A stretch of DNA of 16,122 nucleotides from Candidatus Colicola coprequi (GTDB lineage Bacteria; Bacteroidota; Bacteroidia; Bacteroidales; Paludibacteraceae). Positions 5,652-12,509 of this stretch are shown here, piece by piece; position 1 is the stretch's first letter; every line of letters begins with the position of its first letter. A program made the translations under genes and the position numbers. Location: the NCBI GenBank assembly GCA_018065765.1, contig JAGHSR010000134.1, positions 1-16,122 on the forward strand, given 5' to 3'. The notes under the pieces were generated by a model. That model was not told the origin of the DNA. It saw only the letters and a list, made by a program, of their open reading frames with translations, and did not search any database.

Positions 5652-7132
5652 AGGTTGATTTGACTGATTGGTATGAAATAGGGGTAAGTGCCACCATCAA
5701 GTACGAGACCTTGCTCGTTCACAAAGGTGATGGATTGCACCCAATAGTTACTGTCACCCACTTTGCTCAGTTGCTCCTGCAATGTGACTAATGCACGCTG
5801 AGGATTACTTGCAGGCTGATGTTCCACCACGACTTCCAACGATGCCTGCCGCCCGATATTACTCTCGCCCTTGAGACAATATCCCTCCTTGGTGATACAG
5901 AAGGTCAGACTCAATCCAACCCGCCGTTCCACTCCTTTGGATGGGGCAAAATGGGTGTCCATATTCCTATATATATATTCGCGCGCGTGCAATGATACAG
6001 CATGATTGGGTATCACTCGCACACATGTGGAACTGACAGGCTCTATTCCGTTGACGGCAAACCCCATCTCGCCTACGCATAGTCCATCGCCGTTGTGCAA
6101 CTCTATTCTGGGTGCCAACTCGATGCAGACACCGCCATTACGCTCGACGTGAGACACACGACCGATTTTCTCGCCTGTGGATTTGGGCGTCAACCAATTA
6201 CTCAGATTAGGTGTGCGACCGTGTAGAAAATAGTCGGTCTGACCGCGATGAAACGTCTTTTCGGGATTGGGCGTAAAGGAATAGTGTAGGGTGGTTGGAG
6301 AGTGTAGAGTGGAACGATTAGAGTTGAGAGAATCAAGTTTTTGTCGGTAGTAGGCGGTGATGTTGGCTACGTAATCAGCGTCCTTGAGCCGACCTTCAAT
6401 CTTACAGGTCGTCACACCGGCTTCCATCAACTCGCTTAAGTACATGGAGCGGTCTAAATCTTTCAACGACAGTAGGTAACGCTGGTGAATAGGTTGCCCG
6501 TTATCGTCCTTCACCTCCTCCATGTCTTCGTCCAACAAATCGTATGCCATTCGGCACATCTGTGCACAGCACCCTCTATTGGCACTACGTCCCATGATAA
6601 CTTCACTCATGTAGCACCGCCCCGAATAACTGACGCAGAGTGCACCGTGCACAAAAACCTCCAATTCTACCTCCGGCACGGCTTGATGGATGGCGCGTAT
6701 CTCGTCCATACAGAGTTCGCGAGCCAACACGACACGACTAAACCCCATATCATACAATCGCCTTACCTGCTCTGAGGTGCGGTTGTCACATTGTGTCGAT
6801 GCGTGAAGTCGCAATTGTGGACACTCTTTGTGCAGCCGCGCAGCAAAAGACAAGTCTTGCACAATCAGGGCATGGATACCCACTTGATGCAACTCTTTAG
6901 CCATGGCTACTGCCTCGTCACGTTCATCATCGTTCAGTAGTGTATTGAGCGTCACCAATACTTGCACACCAAACCGGTTGGCATACTGCACCAAGGAAGC
7001 TATATCCTCTATGCTGTTGCCTGCTGCCTGCCGAGCACCATACTTAGGTGCACCGATGTACACCGCATCCGCACCTGCTTGAATAGCAATGCGACCTACT
7101 TCTATATCACGTGCGGGAGAGAGAAGTTGCAT
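5621..7132 (-). CDS. U32 family peptidase-like protein (RlhA/TrhP-type, probable RNA hydroxylation factor)
   Basis: U32 proteins are named as collagenase-like peptidases, but characterised bacterial members act in RNA hydroxylation (RlhA on 23S rRNA, TrhP on tRNA) or in ubiquinone synthesis, and several hold iron-sulfur clusters. The ATG at 7132 gives 503 residues opening MQLLSPARDIEVGRIAIQAG, the normal family start. The TIM-barrel part has AVYIGAPKYGAR (24-34), VFVHGALCVSYSGRCYMS (159-176), ANRGCCAQMCR (184-194) and TCKIEGRLKDADYV (242-255). Cysteines 166, 173, 188/189, 193 and 243 are candidate cluster ligands. The C-terminus stops at ISQINLWRRQLLNAL. Longer relatives would continue through a linker to a cysteine-rich end, which here is a separate frame. 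The gene starts five bases after the stop of the RNA methylase gene. A longer reading to 7240 is rejected because it overlaps that gene. Which substrate it serves is not decided by the sequence. Confidence 0.87.
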   Translation of the reverse strand: MQLLSPARDIEVGRIAIQAGADAVYIGAPKYGARQAAGNSIEDIASLVQYANRFGVQVLVTLNTLLNDDERDEAVAMAKELHQVGIHALIVQDLSFAARLHKECPQLRLHASTQCDNRTSEQVRRLYDMGFSRVVLARELCMDEIRAIHQAVPEVELEVFVHGALCVSYSGRCYMSEVIMGRSANRGCCAQMCRMAYDLLDEDMEEVKDDNGQPIHQRYLLSLKDLDRSMYLSELMEAGVTTCKIEGRLKDADYVANITAYYRQKLDSLNSNRSTLHSPTTLHYSFTPNPEKTFHRGQTDYFLHGRTPNLSNWLTPKSTGEKIGRVSHVERNGGVCIELAPRIELHNGDGLCVGEMGFAVNGIEPVSSTCVRVIPNHAVSLHAREYIYRNMDTHFAPSKGVERRVGLSLTFCITKEGYCLKGESNIGRQASLEVVVEHQPASNPQRALVTLQEQLSKVGDSNYWVQSITFVNEQGLVLDGGTYPYFIPISQINLWRRQLLNAL

Positions 7133-7137
7133 GACGA

Positions 7138-7671
7138 TTATTGTTTTCGCAGTTGCTCGGCGAGGGTGTACATTACTATCCCTGCCGTCACGCTGACATT
7201 GAGCGAGTGCTTGGTTCCGTACTGCGGTATTTCGATACAACCATCGGAAGCGTTCACAACCTGCTGCTGCACACCAAACACCTCATGCCCCATGACGATA
7301 GCTACTTTTTGACCGGGTTGCAACTGCAAATCACTCAAATAGGTGCTCTCATGGGCTTGTTCCACTGCATAGACGCGGTAGCCCGACTCATGCAACGCAC
7401 GGACAGCATCCATCGTATCGCTAAAATACTCCCAATCAACACTCAACTCAGCCCCCAAGGCGGTCTTATGAATCTCGTCATTAGGCGGACAACAACATAT
7501 ACCGCACAAATAGACTGCCTGCAACCGAAATGCGTCCGCTGTACGAAATACTGCACCGATGTTGTGCTGACTGCGCACATTATCCAGTACGACCACCAAC
7601 GGCAACTTGTCTGCGGCGTGAAACTCTTCCACGCTCAAACGATTCATCTCATCGATTCTCAGTTTGTCCAT
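7138..7671 (-). CDS. SpoU/TrmH family RNA 2'-O-methyltransferase
   Basis: SPOUT-fold enzymes of this family methylate ribose 2'-OH groups in tRNA or rRNA using S-adenosylmethionine bound in a trefoil knot. The 177-residue protein has the three family motifs. Motif 1 is NVRSQHNIGAVFRTAD (31-46), with the conserved N and R. Motif 2 is IVMGHEVFGV (125-134), where the usual GNE/GSE is GHE. Motif 3 is CIEIPQYGTKHSLNVSVTAG (145-164), forming the knot. A KTALGAE segment (69-75) is also typical. It lacks the N-terminal RNA-binding extension of RlmB, so it is a minimal form; the substrate cannot be assigned. Three consecutive cysteines (59-61) sit where relatives usually have T/P residues. Its start overlaps the end of the upstream secreted-protein gene by 23 bases, and the U32 gene follows after five bases, so the three are one transcription unit. 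Confidence 0.92.
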   Translation of the reverse strand: MDKLRIDEMNRLSVEEFHAADKLPLVVVLDNVRSQHNIGAVFRTADAFRLQAVYLCGICCCPPNDEIHKTALGAELSVDWEYFSDTMDAVRALHESGYRVYAVEQAHESTYLSDLQLQPGQKVAIVMGHEVFGVQQQVVNASDGCIEIPQYGTKHSLNVSVTAGIVMYTLAEQLRKQ

Positions 7672-8143
7672 TGTGCAGTTTCTCCAAACGATTAACGCGT
7701 TTCATCTCATCATCCAAATGCCCCTGCCAATACTGAATTTCCGGCATCCATACCCATCGATCGTTCGGACCACGCAAAGGCAGTTCGCAGTAACGCATAT
7801 GCGTGTTGATCTCATTGAGATAACGATAAATAATCAGTCGCTGCTGTGCCTGATAAAAATCGTCCAAATCGCTCAGTTTGACCAATTGCGCTGCTGCTGA
7901 ACGCATGGTTTTTTCCCAATTACGATATATGAAATTCTTGGCCATCGTGCACTTATCATAAATGCTTAGAGCCAATGTGGCAGAGTCCATCGCCTCCAGT
8001 TGGTGCCCTTTGGCTTGCAGTGCAGCGGTTTTGAACATCAGTCGTGTGGCATAACGTGCAGCCCAGCCATTGTCACCTGACGGATTTTCTGCTTGAGCGC
8101 ACCAACTAAATAGTATGAGCAGTAAAAGAAGAAAATGTTTCAT
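7649..8143 (-). CDS. Small secreted protein of unknown function
   Basis: I do not recognise this family by name. The 164-residue product starts with a clear signal peptide (MKHFLLLLLILFSWCAQA, cleavage likely after AQA at 18), so it should reach the periplasm. The mature part is helical and TPR-like in feel (AARYATRLMFKTAALQAKGHQLEAMDSATLALSIYD split over ~28-63). It ends in a conserved-looking tryptophan-rich segment, PNDRWVWMPEIQYWQGHL (126-143). The ATG at 8143 was chosen because the signal peptide begins there; a longer frame to 8242 runs through rimM and is unlikely. It lies 13 bases after rimM and overlaps the RNA methylase start by 23 bases, so it appears cotranscribed with RNA-maintenance genes although exported. 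Confidence 0.75.
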   Translation of the reverse strand: MKHFLLLLLILFSWCAQAENPSGDNGWAARYATRLMFKTAALQAKGHQLEAMDSATLALSIYDKCTMAKNFIYRNWEKTMRSAAAQLVKLSDLDDFYQAQQRLIIYRYLNEINTHMRYCELPLRGPNDRWVWMPEIQYWQGHLDDEMKRVNRLEKLHNGQTENR

Positions 8144-8156
8144 CTTGTATCGTTGT

Positions 8157-8669
8157 TTATCGAGAATAATTGATTTGCAAAGCATGTGTTTCGGTATCAA
8201 GGTTGATGATAAGGTCTTCGTGCAGAGGGATGAGTGTTCCATCAGTCAGTTCTGCCAGGGTGTTAATCGTTGTTTCGTCCACGGCAGCGATGATTCCCAA
8301 GGATTGCCCATCGCTTGCTGTAACTGCGTAACCCACAAGATCTTGCCACGTGAGTAGTTCGTCATCGCTATCCGCAGCGGTACAGTCGCGTCGAAACAGA
8401 TACACCTGTTTGCCGGTCAGTCGTGCCGCCTGCTCCTCACTCTCCACTCCTCGCAGACGCAAGATGACACTATCCATCCCCTTACCTCGCCATTCGAGCA
8501 CGTGAAAAGGCACTAAGATAGAGTCTATGTTCAGCGCAATGAACAATTCGTCCTTACTACTTACCCCTTCATCCCACAAGTCATTGCTCAAGGTGAGTTG
8601 TACCTCACCTGCTTTGCCGTGTGGGCGGCTCATGCGTCCTATTTGGATTACTTCAGATTGCTGTATCAT
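8157..8669 (-). CDS. rimM: Ribosome maturation factor RimM
   Basis: RimM binds ribosomal protein S19 and helps mature the 3' (head) domain of the 30S subunit and its 16S rRNA. The 170-residue length is typical. The N-terminal domain opens VIQIGRMSRPHGKAGEVQL (7-25), matching the family start G-x-HG-x-x-GE. The C-terminal PRC-barrel part has LLTWQDLVGYAV and NTLAELTDGTLIPLHEDLI, where families usually read D-L-I-G and L-IP. The gene sits 27 bases downstream of the Rieske-like lipoprotein gene. It is not beside rpsP, trmD or rplS as in many other phyla. The C-terminus ends with HALQINYSR, close to the usual I-D-x-P-x-GLL end but shorter. Confidence 0.93.
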   Translation of the reverse strand: MIQQSEVIQIGRMSRPHGKAGEVQLTLSNDLWDEGVSSKDELFIALNIDSILVPFHVLEWRGKGMDSVILRLRGVESEEQAARLTGKQVYLFRRDCTAADSDDELLTWQDLVGYAVTASDGQSLGIIAAVDETTINTLAELTDGTLIPLHEDLIINLDTETHALQINYSR

Positions 8670-8696
8670 GAGTAGAATTGTTTTTTAGTCGGATGT

Positions 8697-9137
8697 TCAA
8701 TTCCTAACAATGAGATGCCCGCCACCGTAGGAAACACGGAACTTACGTAGAGCGTGATGACTAACTCCCTTTTGAGGCGTGCAATAACCGTAACTGAGAT
8801 CAAACTCTTCGCCGCATTCGCTACAACGCGCAAATATACCGTCCACCTCAATGGGTGTGTCTCGCTTTAGACAGACCGGGCAACATAGGTCAGCGGCTTG
8901 ATAACGCCCTTGCATATCCACCCACACGAGAACGCCTGCATAGCCGATGGCTTCCGTATCAAAGCGACGAGTGGTGAAGGTCATTGTGCGAAAACCATTG
9001 TCCGGCACGAAGTGGGGAAACTCTCCTACAATGTTCAAATCGATGTACACCGGATACGACGGCACCGGATTGCGCTGGTCGTTCTCGCAACCAATCACCA
9101 CACAAGCCAAAAGCAAAATTATCAACAATCGCTTCAT
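8697..9137 (-). CDS. Cysteine-rich lipoprotein with Rieske-like domain (CxxC/CxxC ligands)
   Basis: The 146-residue product has a lipoprotein signal (MKRLLIILLLACVVIGC) with the lipidated cysteine at 17, so it should be anchored in the outer or inner membrane facing the periplasm or surface. The mature domain has the layout of a Rieske-type fold: AADLCCPVC (81-89), an ~15-residue strand-loop region, ARCSECGEEFDLSYGY (103-118), and a closing strand pair with HLIVRN. A true Rieske centre uses CxH and CxxH to bind [2Fe-2S]. Here the pairs are C86-P-V-C89 and C105-S-E-C108, which look more like zinc-ribbon or rubredoxin-type ligands. Extra cysteines are C85 and C119. The start has a GGAGG 12 bases upstream. 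It follows a hairpin-rich 91-base gap after the FKBP gene. Function is unknown; metal or redox binding is inference. Confidence 0.7.
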   Translation of the reverse strand: MKRLLIILLLACVVIGCENDQRNPVPSYPVYIDLNIVGEFPHFVPDNGFRTMTFTTRRFDTEAIGYAGVLVWVDMQGRYQAADLCCPVCLKRDTPIEVDGIFARCSECGEEFDLSYGYCTPQKGVSHHALRKFRVSYGGGHLIVRN

Positions 9138-9166
9138 ATCGTCTTACCTCCTCTTTCTTACTCTCC

Positions 9167-9221
9167 CCCTTGCCCTATGAGGGAAAGGGCAGGGGATAGG
9201 GTCTTATTCCCCCTCAGAGGG
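9167..9221. repeat. GC-rich double hairpin between FKBP and Rieske-like lipoprotein genes
   Basis: CCCTTGCCCT (9167-9176) pairs with AGGGCAGGGG (9186-9195) over 10 bp with one G-T wobble and a nine-base loop. A smaller CCCT/AGGG hairpin with a CAG loop follows at 9211-9221. The strand bias (C-rich then G-rich) and intergenic position resemble the palindromic intergenic repeats found in many copies in bacterial genomes. Only one copy is in this window. It may also act as a processing site or weak terminator within the operon. Confidence 0.45.
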
Positions 9222-9228
9222 ACGGAGG

Positions 9229-9723
9229 CTAATAGTAAACATCAACCAACGTTACATCAAATATGAGGGTCGAGTAGGGAGGAATGTGCCCTTTGTTTCC
9301 AATAGACTGTTTCTCTTCGTCCTTGTAGCCCAAATTGTGAGGCACATACAAAATATAATGTCCTGATTCGCGCATTTTGTGTAAACCCTCGGCAAAACCC
9401 TTGACTACGGTGCTGACACCCAAATGGGCTTCTGTAGCGGAGTCGAACTGATTACCATTGATGAGACTGCCTGTGTAGTTAACCACCACAGTTTTGAGGC
9501 TGTCCGGTTTCGTTGAGTCTATGCCCTCGCGAATGACACGGTACTGCAAACCTGTCGGGGTGGTGATGACACCTTCTTTCTGACCGTTCATCGTCATCCA
9601 AGCCTCGTTCTGCGCACGCCAATCCAGCCACTCGGAGTCTTTCTTGCAAGATGGCAACACCGACAAAGCGATGAATAATGAACAAATAATCAATGAATAA
9701 TGTGAGTGAAGATAGTTTTTCAT
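9229..9723 (-). CDS. FKBP-type peptidyl-prolyl cis-trans isomerase lipoprotein
   Basis: The protein isomerises prolyl bonds and probably helps fold exported proteins. Of 164 residues, the first 26 form a lipoprotein signal ending LPSC (C26). A short linker with a WLDW segment leads to the FKBP domain (~55-163): TPTGLQYRVI (55-64), VVNYTGSLINGNQFDS (80-95), VVKGFAEGLHKM (106-117), YILYVPHNLGY (123-133) and IPPYSTLIFDVTLVDV (147-162). Family active-site positions present include Y83, F93, D94, I147, Y150 and F155. The usual Trp at the pocket base is F110. Start is the first ATG, 13 bases after the EnvC-like gene, so the two are cotranscribed. Confidence 0.92.
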   Translation of the reverse strand: MKNYLHSHYSLIICSLFIALSVLPSCKKDSEWLDWRAQNEAWMTMNGQKEGVITTPTGLQYRVIREGIDSTKPDSLKTVVVNYTGSLINGNQFDSATEAHLGVSTVVKGFAEGLHKMRESGHYILYVPHNLGYKDEEKQSIGNKGHIPPYSTLIFDVTLVDVYY

Positions 9724-9736
9724 TTGCGTGCTTGTT

Positions 9737-10909
9737 TTATTGAGCTAACCACAAACTCGGGTTGAGCAGGTTTCTGTCTTGATAGATTTGAAAATATAGT
9801 TCTGTTTTGTTGTCTTGGTCCGGGTCAGAATAGATGCGTCCTACTGCCTGTTTGGTATCCACCTTATCACCTTGTTTGACATAGACCTTGGATAGGTTGC
9901 TATATACGGAACGGTAATTACCATGTTGCACGATGACGGCGTAGGTATTACCCAACACAATACACGAGGTAACTTCGCCTTGATACACGGCACGGGCATC
10001 GCTATTCTCCACGGTTTGAATATAAATTCCCTTGTTATTGATGGTTACGTGCTCATAGACAGGGTGCTTGTGTGTACCGAAGAAGCCGCTGATGAAACCC
10101 TTCTCCACCGGCCACGGCAGTTTACCCTGATTGGCTTGAAAACCACCGGCAATGAGCTGCTGTTCCTTGGTAAGCGTTGTTTTGGACTGAACTTGCTTGC
10201 GAATGAGGTCTTCGATTTTTTTATTGAGTTCATCCACTTTTTTCTGCTGTTTGCGCTGTTGTGCAATCAGTTGGCTCTCCTTCTTCTTTAAGTCTTTGAG
10301 CATCGCTTGTTGCTTGCGTTCGTCGCGTGATAGATTATCTTTCTCCCGTTGCTCGGCCTTGAGTGCCTCTCCGCGTTCTGCTTTGCGGTCAGCGAGCAGT
10401 TGATTTTGGATGTCTATCTCGTCTTGAGTGGAACGAATTTGGCGAACCTGTTGCTCGCGGTAAGAGGCGAACTCGCGCATATAACGCATGCGGCGCATCA
10501 GTTGCTGAAAACTCTTGGACGATAGCAGAAACAGCAACGGTGATGATTGCAAGTCAGCGTAGTGCGTCTTACGAACCAGCGTTGCATAATCGTCGCGGTA
10601 ACGCTCCAACTGCTCCTGCAACTCGCCACGGCGATTGGTCAGATTGGTCATATCCTCGTCCAACGCATTAATCTCCTGTCCGATAGAACGAATCAGTTTC
10701 TTACGGTTTTGAATGTCGCGATTGAGTAGATTGAGACGGTTAACCGTAGTGGTTTCGCTCTTCTTTGTCTCACTCAACATCTGCTTGGTGGTAGCCAGTT
10801 CTTTCTGTATCTGTGCCTGCTCACGCTGCAAATCCTTGACGGTTTGAGCAGAGAGAGTGCCCATGCTAATGAGCAGAACAGTGGTCAATATGTGTGTACG
10901 AAATGTCAT
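9737..10909 (-). CDS. EnvC-like murein hydrolase activator (coiled coil plus degenerate LytM/M23 domain)
   Basis: EnvC-type proteins do not cut peptidoglycan themselves but switch on cell-wall amidases at the division site, under FtsEX control. This 390-residue protein has a signal peptide (~1-21, cleaved after LSA), long coiled coils (~22-115 and ~145-250) and a C-terminal LytM domain (~262-390). In the LytM domain the metal site is lost. The HxGxD-type segment reads NKGIYI (292-297), and the HxH segment reads ELYFQ (370-374), while the frame GFISGFFGTHKHP and VQHGNYRSVYSNL are kept. Loss of zinc ligands together with coiled coils matches EnvC rather than an active endopeptidase. It lies in an operon with DUF4292, TPR and FKBP genes. 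ftsE is on the opposite strand 4 kb away, which fits a shared role. The call to EnvC rather than another non-catalytic M23 protein is an inference. Confidence 0.87.
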   Translation of the reverse strand: MTFRTHILTTVLLISMGTLSAQTVKDLQREQAQIQKELATTKQMLSETKKSETTTVNRLNLLNRDIQNRKKLIRSIGQEINALDEDMTNLTNRRGELQEQLERYRDDYATLVRKTHYADLQSSPLLFLLSSKSFQQLMRRMRYMREFASYREQQVRQIRSTQDEIDIQNQLLADRKAERGEALKAEQREKDNLSRDERKQQAMLKDLKKKESQLIAQQRKQQKKVDELNKKIEDLIRKQVQSKTTLTKEQQLIAGGFQANQGKLPWPVEKGFISGFFGTHKHPVYEHVTINNKGIYIQTVENSDARAVYQGEVTSCIVLGNTYAVIVQHGNYRSVYSNLSKVYVKQGDKVDTKQAVGRIYSDPDQDNKTELYFQIYQDRNLLNPSLWLAQ

Positions 10910-10927
10910 TGCTGTAAAAATGATGAA

Positions 10928-11464
10928 TTAGTCCAATAGTTTCTGAATAGGAACCCGCTGATACCGGCTAAGATCTTGATGACGGATTGTCATAGGTTTG
11001 TCGTAAATAATTGTAGGGTAGGTGATGTTCACTTTGATGGTGTGCGTGAGTGCCTTGTAACGCAAGGTTTGTGTTTTTTCGCCTTCTTTCAGTCCGGTAC
11101 CCATCACGATGTCCTCTAAGTTTCTCAGATGAACGTTGGGGGTCAGTACCAGATTGAGTTGACCGTATGGAACGACAGCGTATTTGCGATGAATCTTGTC
11201 AATGACCCACACGCTATCTTTCATGGCTTCGACGCGAGCCATTTCGATGCCCAGTAGAGGAGTGATGGACAGAACGGCATAGGAATTGGCAACGGTTTGC
11301 ATGGATGCTGTCAGGTCATACTGTTTGTCATCCATTTCGATATGAAGTTGTGCTTTCTTGACTTCTGCCGTAAGGTGTTTGGGCTTCTTCATCCCTTTTT
11401 GAGCTCCGCACGATGCCAATAGCACGGCAAGCACAATACACAAAATATGCGATACGTGTTTCAT
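10928..11464 (-). CDS. DUF4292 family lipoprotein
   Basis: The 178-residue product has a lipoprotein signal (MKHVSHILCIVLAVLLASCG) with the lipid-carrying cysteine at 19. The mature part is beta-rich, with the segments LTASMQTVANSYAVLSITPL, GIEMARVEAMKDSVWVIDK and YGQLNLVLTPN as in DUF4292 proteins of Bacteroidota. A LolA/LolB-like fold has crossed my mind for this family, because the strand pattern and the I-x-x-D-S-V-W-V-I-D-K segment resemble outer-membrane lipoprotein carriers, but this is unverified. It sits 8 bases after the TPR gene and 18 bases before the EnvC-like gene, an order that seems conserved in the Bacteroidales. Function is unproven; an envelope role is likely. Confidence 0.8.
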   Translation of the reverse strand: MKHVSHILCIVLAVLLASCGAQKGMKKPKHLTAEVKKAQLHIEMDDKQYDLTASMQTVANSYAVLSITPLLGIEMARVEAMKDSVWVIDKIHRKYAVVPYGQLNLVLTPNVHLRNLEDIVMGTGLKEGEKTQTLRYKALTHTIKVNITYPTIIYDKPMTIRHQDLSRYQRVPIQKLLD

Positions 11465-11472
11465 ATTACAAT

Positions 11473-12492
11473 CTACAATCCTATGATTTCTTCTAAATGG
11501 ACTTGTATTTCTTCGGGTACTTTTTCTGCCGGAATGAGACTAATGGCACGACGGATATAAAACTCCGCCAACGATTTCTGTCCCTGTAAATAAAGCACCC
11601 ACGCGTAAGTGTCAAGATAGGTTGGATTTTCGCTCTCTATCTGGATGGCGCGTTGGCTCATCTGTTCGGCACGCCGTAAATCACCTCCGTGGGTTGCCAA
11701 ATGGTAGGCGTAGTTATTGAGAACAAGTGCATTGTAAGGATCCAGTTCCAATATCTGTTCGTAGGCAGGGTAAAGCGTGCCGATGGAGACATGTATGTAC
11801 TCGTACAATTGAATACGGAACAGATGGAATTGTAGGTTCGTCGGGTCCTCCTCCAGATAACGATTGATGTCAGCTATGGCATCTTTGGGTTTCTGCATCA
11901 ATACATGGATACGATAGCGGTTGATGGCAGACATCCCGTTGTAACCCTCTATCTTGTCTAATTCGTCCTGTGCGTGTAGGGCCTTTTTGTATTCATGGGT
12001 GGCAGTGTAAGCTTGTCGCAAATTATCCCAAACAGAAGCCATGTCCGTTGGAGATCCGGAGGCGGGAGACTGCTTTTTGGTCATCGCTTCCAAAATACGG
12101 ATACATTCCTTGCGATTGTCTTCAGTTTCGGAATTGAATAGGGCAATCGTGTATTGTGACCATAGGTCATCGGGGTTCATTTGATAGGCGCGACGAAAAT
12201 AAGGTAGGGCTTTGTCTGACTGCCGGTATCCCTCTAAAAATGTACCCAAATACAAGTTGACCATCGCATCGTTGGGGTTGAGCATATAGCAAAATTGCAG
12301 CAGATTGTAAGCCAATGGGTACTCCTCATTCTGAAACAGACGCTCTGCCTCGTAAAAGTAGTACTTAAACCGCTGCTGCTCCTCCACCGTGAGAGTGGGG
12401 GTGATGGTAAATCCCTTTGCCCAACTTGCCAAACTAACTGTCAGCAGGATGGATAGTAATATCAATTTGAAATGTTTGATAACCAATGTCAC
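11473..12492 (-). CDS. Exported tetratricopeptide repeat (TPR) protein
   Basis: TPR proteins are helical scaffolds that bind other proteins. The 339-residue product has a signal-like N-terminus (KHFKLILLSILLTVSLASWA, cleavage probably near 25), so it is probably periplasmic. Helical repeat pairs follow, for example YYFYEAERLFQNEEYPLAYN (44-63), AMVNLYLGTFLEGYRQ (76-91), ALPYFRRAYQMNPDDLW (95-111), NALVLNNYAYHLATHGGDLR (254-273) and TYLDTYAWVLYLQGQ (291-305). The P-D/N-at-turn pattern is the TPR signature. No catalytic domain is present. It follows dut by 17 bases and precedes DUF4292 by 8, so it belongs to the envelope-related part of the cluster. Its partner is not known. Confidence 0.85.
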   Translation of the reverse strand: MTLVIKHFKLILLSILLTVSLASWAKGFTITPTLTVEEQQRFKYYFYEAERLFQNEEYPLAYNLLQFCYMLNPNDAMVNLYLGTFLEGYRQSDKALPYFRRAYQMNPDDLWSQYTIALFNSETEDNRKECIRILEAMTKKQSPASGSPTDMASVWDNLRQAYTATHEYKKALHAQDELDKIEGYNGMSAINRYRIHVLMQKPKDAIADINRYLEEDPTNLQFHLFRIQLYEYIHVSIGTLYPAYEQILELDPYNALVLNNYAYHLATHGGDLRRAEQMSQRAIQIESENPTYLDTYAWVLYLQGQKSLAEFYIRRAISLIPAEKVPEEIQVHLEEIIGL

Positions 12493-12509
12493 GTTTATTT
12501 CCTCAATCC

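Noticed and set aside
5425..5700. 91-residue minus-strand frame overlapping the end of the U32 gene
   Set aside because: Third frame over the same DNA; the neighbouring frame (5463-5651) carries the cysteine motif, this one has none.
7133..7240. Upstream extension of the U32 gene to an ATG at 7240
   Set aside because: It would run inside the RNA methylase gene and add 36 residues with no family likeness; MQLLSPARD at 7132 is the normal start.
7141..7695. 184-residue plus-strand frame
   Set aside because: Antisense to the RNA methylase, whose three motifs are intact.
8144..8242. Upstream extension of the small secreted protein
   Set aside because: It overlaps rimM and would place 33 residues before a textbook signal peptide.
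8830..8838. Minus-strand TATATTTGC inside the Rieske-like lipoprotein gene, a possible promoter for rimM
   Set aside because: No -33 box 20 bases upstream; likely chance inside coding sequence.
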